64,000 bases of DNA, taken from NCBI GenBank assembly GCA_948567375.1, contig OX419762.1, positions 60,121,034 through 60,185,033 of the forward strand. The letters run 5' to 3'. Within the stretch, counting starts at the first letter, position 1, and each line of letters starts with the position of its first letter. Made by a program: the position numbers and the translations under genes. Positions 1 through 9,392 of the stretch are shown here, piece by piece. The notes beneath the pieces were generated by a model. That model saw only the letters and a program-made list of their open reading frames with translations, ran no database searches and was not told the DNA's origin. This DNA is from Lunularia cruciata (taxonomy: Eukaryota; Streptophyta; Marchantiopsida; Lunulariales; Lunulariaceae).

Positions 1-1850
1 TGCACGAGTTCCAGTTAATTGGGCAAGGTGCTTTCATCACCAAACAAGGCAGATTATGGTGAATTAGCAAATGGGCTCGCCACCGCATTATTTTGCACCG
101 TTCACAGCTCACTTCTACTTCAGGCTGAATTTATTATCCAAAGACAAGCGTCATCGTATGGTGTCTCACATGCACCCCGTTTTGAGACGGGAAGCAAACG
201 ATGAAGAGCGCTAATATATGCTGCATCTTTGAGCGAATGACGAGTACTTTGCGAGGACGGGACAGTGGAAAATTGAAGACATCACCAGTCTGAAGACGAA
301 GAAGCGCATCAAACTTGAAGAAGCCAAGTCGTCTCCCATGCAAAGAAAGACTCGGCGGCTGATGTTGAAGACAATGAAAGTCGTAAGAGAGGCATCATCG
401 GGATCAAAGTCTGAGGAAGAGACTGAGTCGCAAGAAGAGGACTCGGAAGAAGAGGAGCTCACCTTGAAAGTGAGGAGTTTGGGAGCAAAAGTGATGGAGC
501 GCCAAAAGTCCAGCAGTCAGCAGCAGTAAGTGAGGCTTGTCAGACGATGATAGCAAACAAGCCAAGACCAAAAGAGAAGGAGGAGTATCCCGTGGGGCCG
601 AGTTCAAGAGGCCAAGACCAAGACAGTGCCAACAAGATGAAGATACAAAGATCATGACTTCGGATGAAGGAGCCGATGATGGAGGAGAAGACTCCAGACA
701 AAGATGGCGATAAAGAGGAAGAAAACTTTGGCGGGATAACATATTTGACAAAGGTGGTTACACCATTGCTTGAGATGTTGAAAGAACATCGGAGAGGAAT
801 AGCCCAAGATCATAGGAAGGGGATGAATGAGTTGCAGGTGGTGAAGCATCTGTTGAGTGAAGTGCAAGGGTTGCAGGAGCAACAAGTCCAAAGAAATGAA
901 GAAATTTAAGAACTTCGGAGGGAGGAAGTCTTGGGAAAGAAAACGATGACCCTCCTACAAGGAAGTTGCACAGAGAAAGAGAAGGAATTCCAGAAGCAAG
1001 CCGGAGAATTGAAGGAGCCGGCGATGTGGCTGAGCAAAATGAAAGAAGAAGTGAGTGATGTGCGCATCGAGAATGTTTGTTTGAAGGCGACGACCATCAT
1101 AATGGAGCAGGAGTTGGAAAGTTTGAAGAAAAGTGCCGCAGCAAAAGATCAAGCATGGCAGAGAGAGTTGGCATCTAGGCAAGAAGAAGAAGAGCGATTG
1201 CGAGAACTTGTCAAGAGCGTGGAACAGTAGAGTATGCAGTATGCAGAGGAGAAGAAGATGCTTGCTGCAGAATATGAAGACGAGTTGAAAATGTATCGGG
1301 AGGAGTTGAAGGTAGAACGCTCTCGGGGATATGAATCGGAGTCAATAGGAGAAGTTGCGGGGAAATTAAGAGCAATCTTAAGCACGGAGGCTGATTGGAA
1401 GAAGCTCACTTACATGAGTTGAAATTACTTGTGTAGGAGACTTGGAAGCAAAAAGCTAAGGATGTGGACATTAACACATTGCTGATTCGGTTGAGAGAGC
1501 GTGTAAGATAGGAAAATGTTAGAGGTAGAGAATAATGTTAGTCTTAGACTGGATTTAGTCAATTTGGAGTTAGAGAAAATTTGAAATAGTGTGACAATGG
1601 AGAAGAAATCCAATGTTGCAGAAGTAGGAATACAAGTATCATTGGACTTGAAGATTGACACATTAGAGAAGAGTGGGTCGGGAAATAAGAAGGTAGATAG
1701 ATTACCCGTGAGCTCAATTGTAGATTGTAGTGAAGAAGTCGTAGAATTAGTAAAGAAATTAGTAGAATCAGTCATACCCGAAGAAGGAGAAATAGTAAGA
1801 AGATCATCGGGTTTGGAAGCCAATGATGAGGTAGACATTGGATCGGGATA
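1..1850 (+). pseudogene. LTR-embedded coiled-coil ORF remnant, 5' copy
   Basis: Broken coding sequence matching the copy at 9893-11745. Readable blocks include an acidic Ser/Glu-rich patch at about 338-470, a helical block at 664-909 and a heptad-like coiled coil at 931-1230 (EQELESLKKSAAAKDQAWQ). More Glu/Lys-rich blocks follow at 1234-1422 and 1591-1851. Stops and frameshifts separate the blocks. At position 20 this copy reads through (TGG) where the other copy has a TGA stop after VPVN, so the ancestral frame continued across this point. No known domain is recognised. The function is unknown, and it may be an accessory retroelement protein or captured host coding sequence. Confidence 0.55.
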
Positions 1851-2650
1851 GAAGTCAATTTTGAGATAGGAAGAGGCAGATATGAAGAGATAGACTATCA
1901 CTTAGGATCTACAGGTAGGAGAGGATGTTAGGAGACGGTGCCTAGGTAGGCAAATCTGCCGTTTGCTTCAATATTTAAGTGGAGCATTTGTAGTACGATG
2001 TTATTCAGTATTCATATTTCTGAAGATAGATAAAGCAAAGTGCTGTTCTTAGTACTCGTCGCTTAAGCTTAATTCCGATTATCAATTTCATGTTTGTGTT
2101 TGTGAGTGTGTGGAGAATTCCAAAGAGCAAGTCCGTGTGTCTGTGGATGTTGGAATCTGCTGCCTTGATCTTCATTCTGTGTGTTTGATCCTGAGTGAAG
2201 TGCATTAGAGTAATGCCTTGACAGGTCTGAGAGGAATTGTAGTGTTGTTAGTATTTTGCATTGGTGAGTGCAGCACGAAGTTGATGTGAAGCAATTTTGA
2301 TCAAGGAAGTTGTGCCTTCAGTGGAGGGGTGGAACACACTTCTGAGGCGAAATCGGTCTTTGCAGTGAAGTGCCATCTTTGGGAGAATCTGAATCATCAT
2401 AATCAAGAGTTGTTTGGACAGAATTTGCTATGTTGTGATTATGTATGTGTATTCATGACAAGTTGTCAAGATTGTGAGCTTGTTACTCTCTTCTGGTTGT
2501 AGTTTCTACCTGAGAGATTAAAGAAGCCATCAAGAAGAACTGCCATTGTGACTTCTGACTTTGTATTTGACCAATTCTGGATAGTATCTCTGCGGGAAGG
2601 AACTTTACTAACCCAATTACCGCAAAAGTGATACTTGCCGGGTTGTCACA
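1..2650 (+). repeat. 5' LTR of element A (partial)
   Basis: This stretch aligns along its whole length with 9887-12543, with roughly 5-10 percent differences by eye in the parts I compared, mostly G/A and C/T transitions. It ends in GGGTTGTCACA at 2650, immediately before a primer-binding site at 2658. The start lies outside the window. A TATA-like TATTTAAG sits at 1972-1979. Over its first 1.85 kb it carries the broken remains of an E/K-rich coiled-coil ORF. Alternatively the true LTR is only about 1926-2650 and the upstream part is the tail of a tandem copy. Confidence 0.75.
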
Positions 2651-2657
2651 TGATTTT

Positions 2658-2675
2658 TGGTGCCGCTGCCGGGGA
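2658..2675 (+). other. Primer-binding site (tRNA-Asp-like)
   Basis: TGGTGCCGCTGCCGGGGA lies 7 bp after the LTR end. It differs at two positions from TGGCGCCGTTGCCGGGGA, the complement of the 3' end of plant tRNA-Asp, which OTA/Athila-type elements commonly use to prime minus-strand synthesis. It fixes the 5' LTR boundary and the plus-strand orientation of element A. Confidence 0.8.
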
Positions 2676-2738
2676 TACAAATCTTGGAAGTGGAAGGATA
2701 CAAAGCCAAATTTGAAATTGGGTGTCTATGCAATATGA

Positions 2739-5104
2739 ATGTCCGCATCAAGAGAACAACGGGAAGAGAGAGCTCAAAAACGAGCAGTGCAGCGTGAAGA
2801 ATATGAACGTTTGAAAACCCCATACACTTCAGAAAAAATCGAATGAGAAGAGTTGGATTTTCAACTTCTTCACGAAGTGCAAGCAGCCCTGCGTGAACTT
2901 GACCAAAAGAGACGGGAAGGAGGTTGGCAAGGCTACTTTTCATTCTCGTCTTCCAAGAAAAAGAAAGAATCGGGTGGGCAAACATACGCGCTATGACCCA
3001 ATACACCGACTTCCCCTAAAGTTGTAAAGGAAGTCGATTTCATTAAGAAGTTTGTTCAAGAAAAGACAGCCAGAACACTTATGGAAGAAGAGTGCCAGCA
3101 TCTGGTACAAACAAGTCCCCGGTTATCCCGAAGAAGGTTCAAAGACCAGATTGAAGTTGTGGAACCTCTTACTTCTGATCGGGTTGAAGTCGACACAACC
3201 AGAGAAGAAGAAATTTTCAAAGAAGACCCCAATTTGAACTTGACAAATTGGAATCCGTGGGCAGACAACACGGCATCCATACCAGGTAGTTTTGCGGTTC
3301 TCGTAAGTTCAAACTTACCACACCCAAATCCGCCGCACTGAACGATGTCTTTGTTACCCGTAACCCCGCATGCTTATCAGAAGTATAAAGGTACCGAGCA
3401 AGACAAAGATCTTGACAAATTCATTGAGGAATTCAAAGTCATTTCCTTTGCCAACAAGGAACATGACTCCGCGGATCGACTGCGGATTTTTCCAAGTCTA
3501 CTTCGAAAGAAGGCTCGGAGCTGGTATACTCATGTAACACAGAAAGGATGTACACCAGCAGACTGGGCAGACTTATAGAATGACTTCCTGGAATGATTTT
3601 GAGAAGTGGATTATGATACAAGTGTCTTCGCGGTACTTAATGATTTAGATCAAGGAAAGAAGGAAAAATTGAGAGATTACTCTGAGCGGTTCATGGCCTT
3701 ATTGAACCGAGTCCTAAAGCAATTCGGGATGGTGGGTTATTCCGATACCTAAGCCATTACTTGGTTTCTTGGCGGGCTTTCACCGGAGATTTGAATCTTT
3801 GCCAGGGAGAGAAATGTAACTTCTCTGGACAAAGTCCTCAAACATGTTGCCCGATATGAGGCGGCTCATTCCAACTCGTCCAGTAACCAAAGAAATTGTG
3901 AGAAGAAAGGCAAAAAGCCAAGACAAAGAGCTTCACAAAGTACTTCTCCTTCTTCGGAGGAATCCTCCACTTCTTCTAGTTTTTCTTCGGAATCCGACAA
4001 AGAACCCAAGCCAAGAAAAATACGAAGACACGGAGGAAAGAAGCCCGTAACACCGCCAGTAAAGAATGTATCTAAGGCGGATCAAAAGTTGGAAACTCTT
4101 ATTAAAGAGTTTGCAGATTTTAAGATCCAGATGATTGGGGCAAAAGACCAAAGAAAAACCCCCATCATTTGGATGACCAAATGTATGGTGCACTGCGTGT
4201 GGTAAATCCGGCCACGCTAATACGGAGTGTTTAACTTGCACGGCATTTCCAGTGCAACAAATAGATTGGGTTCCTGGATGGGATCAAGGCAAAGAAGAAG
4301 AGACGGTATACCAAACCCAAGACACACAGCCTCCATCAAGCCCATCATATCAAGGTCCCAGGTTTGGACCACGGGAGTACAATCCTACTGTTCCTCCATG
4401 AAGACCCCGATGGGTGGTCAAAATAGACCTCAAAATGTTGCACCGGGTGCTTGTTACAATTGTGGCCCGATGGGACATTGGTCTCCAAATTGTCCGAAGC
4501 CAAGACGACAAATTGGGTATGTACCCCTTTGTGTGAATTGTAAAGGATTGGGGCACACAGGAAACCAGTGCCCGCAACCACCCAATCCGAAGCCCCCTGT
4601 CAAGTATGTTCAGACTTCTGCTGAGCGTGTTGCGCTCTAGGAAAAGGGGGACACTAACGTCAATTGTATTACACTTGAGGAAGAGAGGCCTCAAGAAGGA
4701 AGTCCAGCTTCAGAAGAGGAGTGGCCAGACCTTGAAATTTTGAAGGTAGAAACTCACGCGGAGAGAAAGAATCAAGTTTTTGAAGAAACAAGTATTTCGG
4801 CGTCTTCCTCCCGGAAAATGAAGAGACTACGACCAAAAGCTATCCTTTTGGCAAAGGAGGAAAAGGTCCTAGCAAAAGCTAAAGCAAAAGCTTTGCAGAA
4901 AGAAATTAAGGAAGCAGTACTACACACGCGGGAGATGAGTGTGGAGGCAAATGCGAAGACGCAAACCACCATATTTCCGGTGGATATTAGGTCTGAAGTA
5001 AAAGACCTGATCCAAGCCAAAGTTGGTCAACCCGATGATCATTGGGTCAAGCACCTACGCACTCCAGTTACCATCCTCAAGCATCCCAAAGTTTGCTTTG
5101 AATA
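2739..5104 (+). pseudogene. gag of element A, broken, three CCHC zinc knuckles
   Basis: Retrotransposon capsid/nucleocapsid remnant. A likely start at 2739 begins MSASREQREERAQK. A Glu-rich N-terminal part is followed by the capsid-like region (3345-3850, KARSWYTHV and later ERFMALLNRV), a Ser-rich hinge, then three CCHC knuckles. These are CTACGKSGHANTEC (4189-4230), CYNCGPMGHWSPNC (4452-4493) and CVNCKGLGHTGNQC (4530-4571). All Cys and His ligands are intact, but the first knuckle is in a different frame from the other two, so a frameshift lies between 4230 and 4452. In-frame stops near 3578 and 3594 also break it. A Lys/Ala-rich linker (4740-5104) leads toward protease. Confidence 0.85.
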
Positions 5105-5141
5105 GGCAAACAATTCAGAACTAAAGCCAAAGACAAAGCAG

Positions 5142-5690
5142 GTGAAATTGGGGGGAGTTCCACAGTATGATATTGTGGCAGATATGGCATCTACAAGCAC
5201 AGATGTCACGTTTAAACAATTATGGGAGGACAATAAGCTTTATAAAAAGCAGCTAAGTTCAGCTCTCAAGAAAGTAAGGGCGATGACGAAGAAAGACTTG
5301 CCCGCAATTTATCATATTGAACAGGAAGATTTGGGATCTCCCAAGGTGGATGCAGAGATAGCAGGCTGTATGAATACATCCATACCCATTGATTTGGGGT
5401 CGGGTGTAAATGTCATGACAAAAGACACTGCACATTGACTGGGGTACACAACATTTGAACCAACACCCCGGATACTTAAATTTGCGGATCAAATCTGGAG
5501 ACGGCCCTTGGGCATGCTGTCAAATATCACCACGATTATAGGAGGGGTGCCTTTTAAATTAAACTACATTGTGTTACGACCAGTAACCAAAACTGGCTAC
5601 CCTCTCTTGATTGGGAGACCCTGGTTGTACAGTGCCCAGGTTATGGTGGATTGGCACCAGCAAAATTTACGACTTAAAGACATTTAGTCT
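5142..5690 (+). pseudogene. Aspartic protease of element A, broken
   Basis: Retropepsin-like remnant between gag and reverse transcriptase. The active-site block reads IPIDLGSGVNVM, with the catalytic Asp at 5391-5393. The usual Asp-Thr/Ser-Gly is Asp-Leu-Gly here, which should impair catalysis. Downstream, the family-typical LLIGRPWLYSAQV (near 5610-5640) corresponds to the C-terminal ILGxPWL motif. A stop at 5436-5438 separates the two blocks and another stop follows at 5685-5687. Called from motif order and position. Confidence 0.75.
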
Positions 5691-5705
5691 AAAGAACAAA
5701 AGCTG

Positions 5706-7475
5706 GTGACGGTAAGTTGGACGAAGGTTCCTCATCTTGGGGAAGCTACTTCGTTAGAAGACGAGGATGAATCCAAAGATTCATCGCCTTTGTCTTCCAA
5801 GGACTCCGAAGCTGATGTCCAAGTAAATTATTTGGAATGCTACGAGGTAGAGGTCGATGACAAAGACCCATACGACATCGCCTCGGGTGAACAAGACTTG
5901 GAGGAAGGGGGTTTGATGGCAGTACTTCTCAGATTGAGTCGAGTAAGTCACGTAGAAGGTGTCATTAACCCCAATGACTGTCAAGATGTGGTCTTGACTG
6001 AAGAAAAGATTTTAAAGATTTCAAAGATAGTCCCCGCCGAGGAGTTGGCAGGATACATTGCCCTGTTTATAGAGTTCTAGGATGTATTTGCTCGGTCTAT
6101 TGACCAAATGCCAAGAATTCCACAAGAATTTGGTGAGCACCAAATTGATCTGGTTGAAAGTGCAGTTCCGGTTTGTCAAAGATAATACCGCCTGAACCCA
6201 AAGTACTCCCTCCTGGCAAAAGACAAAATTGATAAGTACTTAGGGGCCGGAATAATTTTCCCTGTTCTAAGCAGTGAGTAGGTTTCACCCATTGTCATGG
6301 TTCCAAAGAAGAAGACCGGGAAAATTCCAAGTGTGCCAAGATTTTTGCAAATTAAATGCAGTCACTAGAAAGGACCATCATCCTTTACCATTTACAGATA
6401 CAATTATGGACCAAGTAGCTGGTCATCTATGCTATAGTTTTCTTTGATGGATTTTCAAGGTACAAAGTATCCATTCGAGAAGAAGACAAGGACAAAACCA
6501 CATTCACGATTGATTGGGGCACTTTCGCTTACAATCAAATGCCCTTTGGGTTGTGTAATGCTCCTGCTACTTTCCAAAGGATGATGAACTCAATATTCAA
6601 AGATTTCTTGCGTAAGTTTGTGGAGGTCTTCATTAATGATTTTTTTGTGTTTGGGCAAAGAGATGTACATATAGATGGGTTTAGGGTACCCTAAACCCTA
6701 AACCTTCGCCAAACTTTCAAAAGGTGTCGTTTTGCCGGCTTATCATTACACCCGGAGAAATGCTTCTTTGCCATGAAGGAAGGAATTCTTCTGGGGCATT
6801 GGGTGTCAAGTCGAGGTATTGAAGTGGATGTCAAGAAGGTTAAAGTAATTGTAGCTTTGGAATCACCGAAGAACCTCCAAGAACTGAGAGCCTTTTTAGG
6901 ACATGTTGGATACTACAGATGCTTTGTGTCAAATTATGCGGTGTTGGCTGCACCCCTTACCAAGCTTCTGAAGAAATCCAAAGATTATCTGTGGGAAGCA
7001 AATCAAGAAGAAGCTTTCCAGGTATTGAAGAAGAAATTGGTTGAAGCACCAGTCATGAGGGCCCCAAATTGGGATGTCCCTTTTCATGTATATGTGGACA
7101 CTTTGTCCATGGCCATCGGAGTTGTCTTAAATCAGAAGGACAAGAAGAAAAAGGACTACCCGATGTATTATGCCAGTTGACAACTTTCAATTTCTGAAAA
7201 GAATTATTCAACGACTGAAAGGGAAGCACTTGGGATGGTGTATGCCTGCAAGAAATTTTGCCACTACCTGTTAGGATATGAATTCATCTTCTACGTGGAC
7301 CATTATGCACTGCAACACTTGGTCAAGAAGGCAGATTGTTTGGGCAAATTGCACAATGGATCTTGTTGCTACAAGAATTCACATACACTATACAAGTAAG
7401 GAAGAGAGCTTTGCATTCAAATGTAGACTTCTTATCCAGGTTAGAAACTCAAGACCAAGATTTGGAAATCAATGA
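5706..7475 (+). pseudogene. Reverse transcriptase and RNase H of element A, broken
   Basis: An acidic linker (5706-6080) leads into the reverse transcriptase. Recognisable parts are IPQEFGEHQIDLV near 6120, the palm block YNQMPFGLCNAPATFQRMM near 6530-6590, and the catalytic box at 6629-6640. That box reads Phe-Ile-Asn-Asp instead of x-x-Asp-Asp, so one catalytic Asp is lost. A small insertion of telomere-like repeat at 6677-6704 breaks the frame. The thumb and connection follow (6773-7180: LGHWVSSRGIEVD, LRAFLGHVGYYRCFV). RNase H has a degenerate Asp box (VYVDTLS), the conserved YSTTEREALGMVYA and FYVDHYALQHL. A stop at 7178-7180 splits it. Confidence 0.88.
6677..6704. repeat. Inverted plant telomere-repeat patch inside the reverse transcriptase
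   Basis: TTTAGGG and CCCTAAA units meet head to head around TACC, giving a perfect 22-bp palindrome at 6677-6698 (core TTTAGGGTACCCTAAA), followed by one more partial unit (TAAACC) to 6704. The flanking pol sequence reads naturally across the patch if about 25 bp are treated as inserted. It is therefore foreign filler, not part of the gene. Most likely it marks repair of a break with telomeric sequence. Confidence 0.75.
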
Positions 7476-7548
7476 TCGGTTTCTTGATGAAGAGCTATAT
7501 CATTTAATGGCTGTTTGAAGTACACAGTATGCGTCAAAATATCATTAT

Positions 7549-8830
7549 TTGCATACGTGCCATTGTCCGGAGGAGCTGGACCCGGAACAAAGAGCAGTCT
7601 TTCTTTGGAAAATGGGACCGTACCAATTGAAACACAACATTTTGTTTAAAATGGGCGAAGATACAGTACTTTGGAGATGTCTGGAAGCATACAAAGTAGG
7701 AGGAGTCATTGAGTCCTTGCACTTGGAAGCATCGGGGGGACACTATGCCCTGAAAAATATGGTGAAGAAAATTCTTTCGGCAGGGTATTGGTGGCCTACG
7801 ATGTATAAAGATACTCATGCCCATATTTGAAGTTGTGATGCATGTCAAAGAATAGGGAAACCAACGGCAACTTCCCAATGGCCTTTGAAACCAATTTTGC
7901 CTTGGCCCCATTTGAGAAATGGGGTATTGATTTTATGGGACCTATTCAACCAATAACCCGTGTCACAAGGAAGAGGTACATCCTAGTATGTACCGATTAT
8001 GCCACCAAAATGGTGGAAGTAGAGGCAACACGAAGAGATGATACAAAGACAGTAGCAGAATTTTTCTTCCAAAACATCATTTCCCGTTATGGGTGTCCTC
8101 TGGAATTGGTCAGTAATCAGGGAACTCATTTTTTAAACTCAATGGTGGAGGCGTTAACCAAATACTTCCAAATTAAGCAACGGAAGACCACGCCTTACAA
8201 CCCAAAAGCGAATGGACTCACGGAGAAAGCCAATAGATTGCTGTGTAAAATTTTGAATAAGGTGACAATCAACTATGCCTATGATTGGGATACAAAGTTA
8301 CTTGCAGCATTGTGGGTATATCAAACAACTGAAAAGATTACTACCAAGAAAACTCCTTATTTCCTGATATACGGATTGCATCCCATATTACCAGTTGAGT
8401 TTGAAGTACCGACATATAGAATACTTTGTGAAGAACGTTTTTCAGAGGAAGAAAGTCAAGATCTTCGTATCCAGCAACTGATGTGGTTGGAAGAGAAAAA
8501 GGACGATGCAATGCAAACTACAAGGGAAATTCAAGAACAACAGAAGGTTCGGCATGATAAAAGACTCAAACCTGTGACTGTTCAAGAAGGAGATTTGGTA
8601 TAATTATATGATAATTGCCACCTATTTTTTCCAAGAAAATTACATCTAAGGTGGATGGGACCGTATTGTGTGATGCATATCTATGATAATGGTTCCATTC
8701 AACTCGCACACCTGGATGGCAATCCTTTTGCAACTCGTGTCAATGGTTGGAGGGTTAGAAAATATTGGACCCCAAACCCGACTTTGTATAAAAACCCGGT
8801 TGTCGGTGTTCACGGGGACGCTCACATTTG
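7549..8830 (+). pseudogene. Integrase of element A, broken
   Basis: The N-terminal HHCC zinc domain is visible as HYALKNMVKK, then YWWPTMYKDTHAHI, then after a stop CDACQR. The catalytic core in 7842-8603 has WGIDFMGPI with the first Asp. The second catalytic position is LVSNQGTHF, where Asp is replaced by Asn. The Glu is kept in NGLTEKANR. The C-terminal part (8604-8830, RWMGPY and DGNPFATRVNGWRVRKYW in another register) ends in a stop at 8828-8830. There is no chromodomain. A frameshift near 7850 and a stop near 8602 break it. Replacement of the second acidic residue should abolish strand transfer. Confidence 0.87.
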
Positions 8831-8841
8831 AGGGAGGGGGT
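8829..8841 (+). other. Polypurine tract of element A
   Basis: GAGGGAGGGGG directly follows the integrase stop codon and precedes TATGTGG. Polypurine tracts prime plus-strand synthesis immediately upstream of the 3' LTR, so this predicts the 3' LTR begins at the TG of 8843. Confidence 0.65.
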
Positions 8842-9392
8842 ATGTGGTACTCACATTTTTTGTTTTTCTATGGTTAGTAGTGTTTAATAGACAAAGTAAG
8901 CACAGAAAAGTCAAATTGTGGACAAAGAATAGGCAAAAGTAACTTCGGAGGAAAGCCAAAGAAGCTGACATCGGATCCGATGATGGAGGTACTCGGAAGA
9001 GGAGTACGCTGGAAAAAGTCCGAAGATCATTGTCTTCGGGTTAGAAGATGCAGGAAAGATGAAGACCGTTTAACAACCTCTGTACGTGGCAAGAAAGTAC
9101 ATTTCAAGAAACGGCGGGGCAGAATAAGCATGTCTTGACAGTGATCGGGAGTGCATGTAGAAGAGAGAAATTCACAAACAAAATCGACTGAAGAATGACT
9201 ACGATTCGGGGCAATATAAAATTGCGACTGCGCAGAGGGAAGTTGAATCCTTTGAGTAAATTTCCAATTCCTTTGAGTAGTCGTCCTATAGTAATGCGTG
9301 TCCGGAAGCCCGTCGAGAGTGAGATTTTTCGGAACCTTGAGGGAGTTAGAGTATCTTGTCCATGAGAGGGTCTTATTTTCCAACACCGTAGA

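Noticed and set aside
6677-6704. A true telomere or chromosome-fusion point
   Set aside because: Only about three repeat units are present, and the retrotransposon gene continues in order on both sides. It is a small insertion, not a chromosome end.
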